A stretch of 5,836 bases of DNA from Desulfobacterales bacterium (lineage in GTDB: Bacteria; Desulfobacterota; Desulfobacteria; Desulfobacterales; Desulfosalsimonadaceae), in contig SLIE01000117.1 in the NCBI GenBank assembly GCA_007135795.1, positions 1 to 5,836 on the forward strand. Direction: 5' to 3'. A model generated the notes under the pieces. That model saw nothing but the letters and a program-made list of their open reading frames with translations. It ran no database searches and was not told where the DNA came from. Position numbers and translations under genes: made by a program. Shown in pieces: positions 1 through 5,836 of the stretch (its first letter is position 1; the number at the start of each line of letters is the position of its first letter).

Positions 1-617
1 AGGACAGCCTTAGCCTGCTGTGGACACTGAACGAAAGGCTTGCGCGGATTCCGGTCGAATATACCCTTTATCCGGTTTACGTGGATCCGGGGTTTAAAGG
101 CGGGTTCGCCGATGAGCTGCACCGCTGGTGTGCGGATCTGGGCTATGACCTGCGGGTGGAAAAGACGGATTTCGGGGTGTATGCACATAGTGCAGAAAAC
201 AGGGAAAATCCGTGTTTTCTGTGCTCGAGAAGACGTCGACGCCTGATGTTTGAAATTGCCCGGGACCAGGGTTGCAACAAGATCGCCCTGGGGCATCACA
301 AGGATGATATTATCGAGACCCTGTTTATCAACATGTGCCATACCGGCACCATGGGGACGATGATGCCGGCACAAACGATGTTTGACGGACTCTTTACGAT
401 AATAAGGCCCTTTGCCTTTGTGGATGAAAGCAGGATTGTATATTTTGCGGGTGAACTGGAACTCCCTGAATTTATTAATCCGTGTCCATCTAATGATAAT
501 TCCAGGCGTAAGGAGATCAAGTCCTTTTTAACCGACCTTTACAGTGGGAATAAAAAAATAAAGGATAATATCTTCCGCTCCTTGAGCCATGTAAACATGG
601 AATATATGCTGAAATGA
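1..617 (+). CDS. TtcA-like tRNA 2-thiolation protein (PP-loop ATPase), 5' truncated by window
   Basis: The first two bases end a codon and the reading frame continues from base 3, giving 204 visible residues and a TGA stop. The first residues, Asp-Ser, fit the end of the PP-loop ATP-binding motif SGGxDS, so the lost part is the short N-terminus up to that loop. Numbering from that Asp, the protein has a CFLC motif (C71, C74) followed by an arginine run, then GHHKDD (97-102) and a third cysteine in NPCPS (C161). This matches the TtcA group, where three cysteines hold a [4Fe-4S] cluster and the enzyme activates tRNA with ATP to put sulfur on cytidine 32. The C-terminus is short compared with E. 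coli TtcA, so this is a compact TtcA-like subgroup. The family is sure; tRNA C32 as substrate is inferred. Its stop overlaps the folE2 start by four bases, suggesting an operon with translational coupling. Any promoter lies outside the window. Confidence 0.88.
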   Translation, partial: DSLSLLWTLNERLARIPVEYTLYPVYVDPGFKGGFADELHRWCADLGYDLRVEKTDFGVYAHSAENRENPCFLCSRRRRRLMFEIARDQGCNKIALGHHKDDIIETLFINMCHTGTMGTMMPAQTMFDGLFTIIRPFAFVDESRIVYFAGELELPEFINPCPSNDNSRRKEIKSFLTDLYSGNKKIKDNIFRSLSHVNMEYMLK

Positions 618-1498
618 AAGATACACTGTTTCGAAAACAGGATGAAAGTGAAATCGGCACGCGTGACCCGCAGGAATACCGGCTGGAAAACATATTTGAT
701 GTCGGCTGTATGAAGGACGTTCAAAGCGAGCCGGATCATCGAAATGTTGCCATCAACAAGGTCGGTATCAAGAACCTTCGGTATCCGGTTACGGTCCTGG
801 ACAAGAGCAACGGGCAGCAGAATACGGTCGCTGCCATAAACATGTTCGTGGCGCTTCCCCATGAGTGCAAGGGGACTCACATGAGCCGGTTCGTGGAGTT
901 GCTTCACCTGTTTCGCCCAAATCTGTCCCTGAAAACCTTTTCCGATATCCTCACGCAGATGAAGTCTCATCTGGATGCGGAATCCGCGCACATAGAAGTG
1001 ACATTTCCGTTTTTTATCGAAAAACAGGCCCCTGTCTCCAAATGCGTCGGGCTCATGGATTATACCTGTCGCCTTGTGGGTTCCATTGATTCGGGTTGCA
1101 AGGTCGATCTGATCTCCGAAGTACGGGTCCCCATTTCCTCGGTCTGTCCCTGCTCAAGGGAGATCAGCACTTCCGGGGCGCACAACCAGCGTGGCATGGT
1201 GCATTTGCGAACCCGATTCAATCGGTTCATATGGATCGAGGATATGATCCAGCTGGTTGAAAAAAGCGCTTCATGCGATGTTTATTCGGTTTTGAAGCGT
1301 TCGGATGAAAAGTACGTCACTGAAAAAGGGTTTCAAAATCCAAAGTTTGTGGAAGATATTGTCCGTGATATCGCTGTTGCCCTGCAGGCCGATAAAAATA
1401 TCACCTGGTTTGATGTGAGCGTTGAAAATTTTGAATCCATTCATAATCACAATGCATATGCCTACATAAGCAGCGGGGATCAGCCGTCGTCGAAGTAG
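614..1498 (+). CDS. folE2: GTP cyclohydrolase I type IB (FolE2)
   Basis: This 294-residue cytosolic enzyme converts GTP to 7,8-dihydroneopterin triphosphate plus formate, the first step of folate synthesis and, in many bacteria, of queuosine synthesis. The family signature is clear: DVQSEPDHRNVAINKVGIKNLRYPV (35-59, shown here only as a landmark by its first and last residues D35 and V59), SSVCPCSREIS (175-185), GAHNQRG (188-194), DEKYVTEKGFQNPKFVED (231-248) and ENFESIHNH (271-279). As I recall the Neisseria gonorrhoeae enzyme, its key residues C147, H159, E201, E216, E243 and H246 map with a constant offset of 31 to C178, H190, E232, E247, E274 and H277, so the active site is intact. FolE2 enzymes do not depend on zinc, unlike FolE, and in some bacteria are induced under zinc shortage. 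The ATG at 614 overlaps the upstream stop and supports coupling. It gives a longer N-terminus than usual; the next in-frame ATG, at 710, would yield 262 residues, nearer the family norm, but has no clear ribosome binding site. Confidence 0.95.
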   Translation: MKDTLFRKQDESEIGTRDPQEYRLENIFDVGCMKDVQSEPDHRNVAINKVGIKNLRYPVTVLDKSNGQQNTVAAINMFVALPHECKGTHMSRFVELLHLFRPNLSLKTFSDILTQMKSHLDAESAHIEVTFPFFIEKQAPVSKCVGLMDYTCRLVGSIDSGCKVDLISEVRVPISSVCPCSREISTSGAHNQRGMVHLRTRFNRFIWIEDMIQLVEKSASCDVYSVLKRSDEKYVTEKGFQNPKFVEDIVRDIAVALQADKNITWFDVSVENFESIHNHNAYAYISSGDQPSSK

Positions 1499-1517
1499 GT
1501 TTTTCCTTGAGACAAGC

Positions 1518-2717
1518 TTACAACTCGTTTGCCAACCGGTCGATTAGCGGATCAGCCGGCCAGTCCCAGGTATCGAGCATTGCCATGAATCTGTAGAATA
1601 TACCGTCTTTCCCCTCGATGTACCCGGCCCGGGTCTGAATCCCCGCCAGAGTCCCCGTCTTGAAATAAACCCGGCCCCGTTTTTGAAGCAACCCGTAATG
1701 CGGGGCAAACGCGTCGAGTATCGGGATCATCATTTCCGCAGAAATTCGGTTGTTTCGGGAAATACCCGATCCCTCGACAATTTCCGGCGTGATTCCCAGG
1801 CCGGCCGCGTATGTTTTTGCCGCACGAACCCCCTTTTCCAGTGTCGCCGGAGCACCGTAGGCCTTAGCCCCAGATGCCAGGAAAAGCTGGTTGGCGATGA
1901 AATTATTCGAGTATTCCATCATTTGATTGACCATCTCTGACACATCGATCTCCGACCTGTAACGATAAATACGGGTGAGGTTTTCAGTATCGGTATTTGA
2001 CAGGACAATATCGCCTTGTACCGTCACGCCGGCTGCCTTCAGGAAATGCAGGAACAATTCGCCAGCATACCGGGTCGTTTCATTTCCGTCTGACGTCAGC
2101 ATGATGCGCCCGCTTTGCGTTCCCAGACGCTGAATGCGGGTTCTGGCCAGGGGAAGAAGGGGGGTTTGAGCTTCGGCGCTTACAATTTCGCCTTTTTGTG
2201 TCTTGAAAAACACGGTATTGAAGTTTACGCACAGGGCGCTGACGGGCGCATCATATGATCTTGTGGAGACGGCCTGCGTGCCGGGTATAACGATTTGGTC
2301 GAAGTACGACCCGTCCATCACCAGGTTGTTGATTGTATGGACTTTTCCGGCAAGGTGCCCGGCAATGGCGGCAACCTTTTCAGAGACCAGAAACGGGTCG
2401 CCATATCCTTTGATGACAAGGTTGTTATCGGCATCCATATAAAAATCTGTATGAAAGCGATACTCCGGCCCCAGGTGCTCAAAAGCGACCAGTGCGGTCA
2501 GGATTTTCAGGATGGAGGCGGGGACCACCATCTGTTTTGCGTCTTTGGCGTAAAGTATCTCACCGTCGGGGGCAGCTACGGCAAACGCGTTCATTCCTTC
2601 GTTCCACACAGCGGTTTCGCTCAATACATCTGGACCTGCCATCCCCCGAACCGGTATCAACAGAATAGTAAAAGTGCAGAAAATTCGTAAAAAGCGGGTC
2701 ATATGCTTAGTCCACAT
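1518..2717 (-). CDS. dacB: D-alanyl-D-alanine carboxypeptidase/endopeptidase, PBP4 type (peptidase family S13)
   Basis: A 399-residue exported penicillin-binding protein of the PBP4/DacB class, which trims the terminal D-Ala from peptidoglycan peptides or cuts peptide cross-links in the periplasm. All three serine-transferase motifs are present: SxxK as S68-I-L-K71 (in PASILK), SxN as S270-N-N272, and K353-T-G355. S13-like flanking motifs are GYGDPFL (104-110) and [12 protein letters not shown] (315-326). The N-terminus is a signal peptide: basic TRFLR, a hydrophobic stretch around residues 12-23, then a likely cleavage site near MAG (26-28), with no lipobox. It is compact compared with E. 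coli PBP4 (about 477 residues), mainly from shorter segments between the motifs. The ATG at 2717 overlaps the end of dtd by 11 bases. The ATG at 2702 (residue 6) starts just after the dtd stop and leaves a cleaner signal peptide; both have a weak purine-rich stretch upstream. Probably co-transcribed with dtd and convergent with folE2. Confidence 0.92.
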   Translation of the reverse strand: MWTKHMTRFLRIFCTFTILLIPVRGMAGPDVLSETAVWNEGMNAFAVAAPDGEILYAKDAKQMVVPASILKILTALVAFEHLGPEYRFHTDFYMDADNNLVIKGYGDPFLVSEKVAAIAGHLAGKVHTINNLVMDGSYFDQIVIPGTQAVSTRSYDAPVSALCVNFNTVFFKTQKGEIVSAEAQTPLLPLARTRIQRLGTQSGRIMLTSDGNETTRYAGELFLHFLKAAGVTVQGDIVLSNTDTENLTRIYRYRSEIDVSEMVNQMMEYSNNFIANQLFLASGAKAYGAPATLEKGVRAAKTYAAGLGITPEIVEGSGISRNNRISAEMMIPILDAFAPHYGLLQKRGRVYFKTGTLAGIQTRAGYIEGKDGIFYRFMAMLDTWDWPADPLIDRLANEL

Positions 2718-3159
2718 GGTTTTTGCTCTTAAGGATCATGGTTACCGGCCCGTGATTGACCAGTGCGACATCCATTATGGCCCGGAACTGACCGGTTTCG
2801 ACCGGAACGCCCATGCCACGCACTTTTTCTACAAATTTCATATAGTAATCTTCTGCTTTGACCGGTTCCGCCGCATGAATGAAAGAGGGCCGACGCCCCC
2901 TGCTACAATCTCCCAGGAGGGTAAATTGGGAGACCACGAGCATTTGCCCGCCAACATCCAGGAGTGATCGATTCATCTTGCCGTCGTCGTCTTCGAAAAT
3001 TCTTAGATTGACTGTTTTGTCGGCCAGAAAATCTATTTCCGAGGGCGTATCCGTATCGGCAACCCCCAGTAGCACCATGAGTCCATGGTCGATCTTTCCG
3101 ACTGTTTGATTTTCAACCGTCACCGAACTGCTTTTCACGCGTTGCACTACTGCTATCAT
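2707..3159 (-). CDS. dtd: D-aminoacyl-tRNA deacylase
   Basis: This 150-residue protein has the usual length for Dtd, a cytosolic homodimer that hydrolyses D-aminoacyl-tRNA, and glycine mischarged on tRNA-Ala, so that these do not enter translation. It starts with the typical MIAVVQRV. It carries both catalytic-site signatures: SQFTL (77-81), followed by the usual GRRPSF (88-93), and the Gly-cisPro motif G137-P138-V139-T140 in NHGPVT, which lets the enzyme reject L-amino acids. The residue before GPVT is His, where I more often expect Asp; that position is not known to be catalytic. The start is supported by a good ribosome binding site (CAGGAG) ten bases upstream. Its stop lies inside or next to the start of dacB, so the two genes are likely one transcript. 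It is divergent from ileS, and a candidate promoter lies about 70 bases upstream. Confidence 0.96.
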   Translation of the reverse strand: MIAVVQRVKSSSVTVENQTVGKIDHGLMVLLGVADTDTPSEIDFLADKTVNLRIFEDDDGKMNRSLLDVGGQMLVVSQFTLLGDCSRGRRPSFIHAAEPVKAEDYYMKFVEKVRGMGVPVETGQFRAIMDVALVNHGPVTMILKSKNHVD

Positions 3160-3169
3160 GACCCGTGGA

Positions 3170-3175
3170 CTCCTG
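3170..3175 (-). promoter_or_regulatory. Ribosome binding site of dtd
   Basis: Read on the minus strand this is CAGGAG, a close match to the Shine-Dalgarno consensus, ten bases before the dtd ATG at 3159. It fixes the start of dtd together with the family-typical first residues. Confidence 0.7.
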
Positions 3176-3227
3176 TTAAGATCAATCTGATTTTATAAAA
3201 TGCTGTACGATCAACTATAGTCATTAG

Positions 3228-3256
3228 TCTATCGCATTGATGAAAGACCCTGTCAA
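3228..3256 (-). promoter_or_regulatory. Candidate sigma-70 promoter for dtd-dacB
   Basis: On the minus strand there is a perfect -35 hexamer TTGACA (3256-3251). A 17-base spacer follows, then GATAGA (3233-3228) as a weak -10 box preceded by TGC, which resembles an extended -10 element (TGn). Transcription would start near 3221, giving a leader of about 60 bases before dtd. The -10 matches only three of six consensus bases, so this is a prediction by pattern alone. Confidence 0.4.
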
Positions 3257-3503
3257 GTGTCGTATTGGTTCTGGCAAAAGGACTTCTTTTACTTAAGGAT
3301 GATAGATTCGTAAGGAGTCAAAAAATTGTTGATGATGGCTGAGTTCAAAAGGTCCATATGCAATGCGTAGTAATTTTGATTTTGCGATGGCATGCATATA
3401 GTATTCCGGGTGAATGCAAAATTGCTACAACGAAGTAGATGGAACTTTTTACGACGCCATAAATTTTACGTTGGGAAATAGATTATTCTCTTTTTGAAAG
3501 TAC

Positions 3504-3532
3504 TTGACTGGTTTCCGGAAGTGGCGTAAATT
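3504..3532 (+). promoter_or_regulatory. Candidate sigma-70 promoter for ileS
   Basis: TTGACT (3504-3509, five of six consensus bases) and TAAATT (3527-3532, four of six) are separated by the ideal 17 bases. A start near 3539 would give a leader of about 79 bases before the ileS ATG. No second promoter of similar quality was seen on this strand of the gap. Confidence 0.4.
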
Positions 3533-3602
3533 TAACAATTTCTCTTGACCAAAATCGTTTTGATGAACTTCTTCGTGGAAATCCCAGTATTTCCGCTTCT
3601 GA

Positions 3603-3607
3603 AAGGA
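3603..3607 (+). promoter_or_regulatory. Ribosome binding site of ileS
   Basis: AAGGA lies ten bases before the ATG at 3618. An in-frame TGA at 3600 stops the frame just upstream, so 3618 is the only ATG that can start the synthetase in this frame without losing conserved N-terminal sequence. Confidence 0.75.
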
Positions 3608-3617
3608 TACCGTCCCC

Positions 3618-5836
3618 ATGGATTATAAAAAAACATTGAATCTCCCTGAAACCGGCTTTCCCATGAAGGCCAGCCTGGCCAATCGGGAGCCCGTGCAAAT
3701 TGAAAAGTGGGAAGCTGAAAAGACCTACGAAACGATTTGTGAAAACGCACAAGGAAAACCACGGTTTATCCTGCACGACGGCCCCCCGTATGCCAACGGC
3801 AACATCCATATCGGCACCGCCTTAAACAAGATCCTTAAGGATATCATCGTAAGATCCCGGCAATTAACAGGATACGATGCGCAATATGTGCCCGGCTGGG
3901 ATTGCCATGGCCTTCCCATCGAGCACAATGTCGACAAGCAGCTTGGTTCCAAGAAAAAAGAGATGTCGCTTGTGGAAATACGCCGAAAATGCCGGGATTA
4001 TGCGGATAAATGGATCGATATCCAAAGAGAGGAATTCAAGCGACTGGGGGTCATGGGGCAGTGGGATGATCCGTACCTGACCATGAGCTATGATTATGAA
4101 GCCGTCATTGCAAAGTTGTGCGGTGAATTTGCCGTCAAGGGCGGAATGGCGCGGCACAAAAAGCCCATATACTGGTGTTGCAGCTGCAAGACCGCACTAG
4201 CCGAGGCGGAAATCGAATATGCCGATGAATCGTCGCCATCGGTTTACGTCCGCTTTCCTCTGGATGATCCCCCTGAAAAAATTGATGACAAACTGGCGGG
4301 GAAGGATGTTTCACTCGTTATCTGGACCACCACGCCATGGACCCTCCCTGCCAACCTTGCCGTGGCGCTTCACCCGGAGTTGTCCTATGTCGCAGTGGAA
4401 ACACCGGAAAAAGGGGTGTTGATTCTGGCAAAGGAGCTTGTCGAATCGTGCATGAAATCGTTTGGTATCGATGATTACACCGTGATTGCGGAAATCGATC
4501 CCAAAACACTTGAGCACATGAATTGCCGGCATCCACTCTATGACCGGAAATCGCTTGTTATCCTTGGTCGTCATGTCACTTTGGAAGCCGGTACCGGCTG
4601 CGTGCACACCGCTCCCGGACACGGGCGCGAAGACTATGAAATCGGTCTGACATACGGGCTCGACGTGTACTCGCCGGTCGACGAGAACGGACTTCTGACC
4701 GAGGACACAGGCGCGTTTGCAGGGCAATTCGTGTTCAAGGCGGACCCGAACATCACCGCGAAACTGGATGCCGAGGGGATGCTCATGGGATCGGAAACCA
4801 TTTCTCACTCGTACCCGCACTGCTGGCGGTGCAAAAAACCGGTCATATTCCGGGCCACCCCGCAGTGGTTTATCTCGATGGAAAAAAATGATCTCCGGAA
4901 AAATTCCCTTCATGCCATCGATACGGTGAAGTGGATTCCGTCCTGGGGGCGGGAGCGGATATACAACATGATCAAAAACCGCCCGGACTGGTGCGTATCG
5001 CGCCAGCGGTCCTGGGGGGTTCCCATAACCGTGTTTTACTGCCGCGCCTGCGGCGAGGTCCACGTCAACCAGGAAATCATAGACAAGATTCATCACATCT
5101 TCCGGGAACAGGGCGCTGATGTGTGGTTTGAAAAAGAAGCCGCATTCTTTCTGCCTGAAAACAGTGCGTGCGCGTCATGTGGCAAAACCGAATTCGACAA
5201 GGAGACCGATATCCTCGATGTCTGGTTTGATTCCGGCGTCAGTCACGCCGCGGTTCTCGAAGCCCGTGACAACCTCGACTGGCCTGCGGATCTTTACCTG
5301 GAAGGATCGGATCAGCACCGGGGATGGTTCCACAGTTCCCTGCTCACGGCGGTGGGGCTGAAAGGCCAGGCCCCGTACAAATCGGTTTTGACCCATGGTT
5401 TCGTGGTCGACGGCCAGGGGAAGAAAATGTCCAAGTCCGTGGGCAACGTCATTGCGCCCAAGAAAGTCATTGACCGTTACGGCGCCGAGATTTTGCGCCT
5501 TTGGGTGGCCGCGTCGGATTACAGGGACGACATTCGGATTTCGGAGAACATCCTCAAGCAACTAAGCGATGCCTACCGTCGTATCCGCAACACCTGCCGG
5601 TTCATGCTGGGGAACTTAAATGATTTTGACCCGGAAAAAAACCAGTGCGATTACGAGCAGATGAGTGAACTGGATCGGTTTATGCTCCACCGCCTCCAGA
5701 CAATGATCAAACGTTCCCGGCAAGCCTATGACCAGTATGATTTCCACGTGATCTATCACGGTCTTTACAATTTCTGTACCATTGATCTGTCATCTTTTTA
5801 TCTTGATATCCTCAAAGACCGGCTCTATACCTCTGA
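3618..5836 (+). CDS. ileS: Isoleucyl-tRNA synthetase, 3' truncated by window
   Basis: The window holds 739 complete codons plus two bases of an enzyme usually about 930 residues long. It charges tRNA-Ile with isoleucine using ATP in the cytosol and edits mischarged valine. The class I catalytic core shows [17 protein letters not shown], with the HIGH-type signature as H64-I-G-T67, then [11 protein letters not shown] (92-102). The CP1 editing domain has [11 protein letters not shown] (236-246) and [12 protein letters not shown], with the likely editing aspartate at D339. Cysteine pairs C187/C190 and C402/C405 probably bind zinc at the base of the editing domain; another set is C475/C478 and C518/C521. 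The second half of the core has DVWFDSG (534-540), [10 protein letters not shown] (562-571) and KMSKS (603-607). The start of the tRNA-binding C-terminal region follows, and the usual C-terminal zinc finger lies beyond the window. The frame is intact. The fourth HIGH position is Thr, not His. The gene is divergent from dtd and has its own candidate promoter. Confidence 0.97.
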   Translation, partial: MDYKKTLNLPETGFPMKASLANREPVQIEKWEAEKTYETICENAQGKPRFILHDGPPYANGNIHIGTALNKILKDIIVRSRQLTGYDAQYVPGWDCHGLPIEHNVDKQLGSKKKEMSLVEIRRKCRDYADKWIDIQREEFKRLGVMGQWDDPYLTMSYDYEAVIAKLCGEFAVKGGMARHKKPIYWCCSCKTALAEAEIEYADESSPSVYVRFPLDDPPEKIDDKLAGKDVSLVIWTTTPWTLPANLAVALHPELSYVAVETPEKGVLILAKELVESCMKSFGIDDYTVIAEIDPKTLEHMNCRHPLYDRKSLVILGRHVTLEAGTGCVHTAPGHGREDYEIGLTYGLDVYSPVDENGLLTEDTGAFAGQFVFKADPNITAKLDAEGMLMGSETISHSYPHCWRCKKPVIFRATPQWFISMEKNDLRKNSLHAIDTVKWIPSWGRERIYNMIKNRPDWCVSRQRSWGVPITVFYCRACGEVHVNQEIIDKIHHIFREQGADVWFEKEAAFFLPENSACASCGKTEFDKETDILDVWFDSGVSHAAVLEARDNLDWPADLYLEGSDQHRGWFHSSLLTAVGLKGQAPYKSVLTHGFVVDGQGKKMSKSVGNVIAPKKVIDRYGAEILRLWVAASDYRDDIRISENILKQLSDAYRRIRNTCRFMLGNLNDFDPEKNQCDYEQMSELDRFMLHRLQTMIKRSRQAYDQYDFHVIYHGLYNFCTIDLSSFYLDILKDRLYTS

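Larger units (their letters stand above)
3160..3617. other. Divergent intergenic region between dtd and ileS
   Basis: There are 458 bases without a convincing gene. The stretch is visibly richer in A and T than its neighbours, especially from about 3180 to 3480. It contains a dtd leader with a perfect 12-base palindrome (ATTTTATAAAAT, 3190-3201) and a candidate promoter for each flanking gene. The middle part, about 3257-3503, has only short broken reading frames. The longest I found on the minus strand is 34 codons from an ATG at 3397, without a ribosome binding site. No T-box consensus, tRNA-like fold or strong hairpin plus U-run terminator was recognised. It could hold a regulator site, a small RNA or decayed gene remnants, but nothing in the sequence settles which. 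Confidence 0.75.

Noticed and set aside
539..991. 150-codon minus-strand frame opposite the ttcA-like end and folE2
   Set aside because: It is a shadow across two recognised genes and shows no family motif.
1499..1517. Terminator between the convergent folE2 and dacB genes
   Set aside because: The 19-base gap has a short T-run but no convincing GC-rich stem, so no bidirectional terminator can be called.
3293..3397. 34-codon minus-strand frame in the divergent gap
   Set aside because: It has no ribosome binding site and no recognisable similarity, and is a length expected by chance in AT-rich DNA.
3462..3533. Imperfect inverted repeat AAATTTTACG / CGTAAATTT before ileS
   Set aside because: It needs an unpaired base, is A/T-rich with arms about 50 bases apart, and one arm overlaps the candidate promoter; it is too weak to call a structure.
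3430..3617. Possible T-box or amino-acid attenuator before ileS
   Set aside because: The conserved T-box AGGGTGGNACCGCG-like sequence is absent, as are a terminator hairpin with a T-run and a run of isoleucine codons.
3483..3809. 108-codon minus-strand frame covering the ileS start and leader
   Set aside because: Most of it is antisense to conserved ileS sequence; the part in the gap shows no recognisable domain.
4311..5096. 261-codon open frame on the minus strand opposite ileS
   Set aside because: It lies entirely within a strongly conserved synthetase frame, has low-complexity arginine- and proline-rich sequence typical of an antisense shadow, and resembles no family I know.

Overview
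The window looks like an ordinary housekeeping stretch of a bacterial chromosome. All five protein genes belong to recognisable families: a TtcA-like tRNA thiolase (5' end cut off), GTP cyclohydrolase FolE2, a PBP4-type D-Ala-D-Ala carboxypeptidase (DacB), D-aminoacyl-tRNA deacylase (Dtd) and isoleucyl-tRNA synthetase (IleS, 3' end cut off). Protein style and gene mix suggest an anaerobic Gram-negative bacterium of the Desulfobacterota (Desulfobacteraceae-like). This is an inference from protein flavour, not from a marker gene. I see no mobile element, CRISPR array, tRNA/rRNA gene or phage gene.

Layout: positions 1-1498 hold a plus-strand pair, ttcA-like then folE2, sharing a 4-base ATGA stop/start overlap and so probably co-transcribed. 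A 19-base gap separates folE2 from a convergent minus-strand pair. That pair is dtd (3159 to 2707) followed by dacB (2717 or 2702 to 1518), overlapping or nearly touching, so also probably one transcript. A 458-base AT-richer divergent intergenic region (3160-3617) holds one candidate promoter in each direction. ileS then runs on the plus strand from 3618 past the window end, with 739 complete codons present.

Functional theme: four of the five genes touch tRNA or its precursors. TtcA-like proteins thiolate tRNA, FolE2 makes dihydroneopterin triphosphate (for folate and, in many bacteria, queuosine), Dtd clears mischarged tRNA, and IleS charges tRNA-Ile and edits errors. DacB is the exception, but it releases D-alanine from peptidoglycan, and Dtd protects translation from D-amino acids and from glycine mischarged on tRNA-Ala.

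I did not find a convincing undescribed system. The points most worth checking are the HIGT form of the IleRS HIGH signature, the roughly 31-residue N-terminal extension of FolE2, the two overlapping gene pairs, and the long, mostly unexplained divergent intergenic region.
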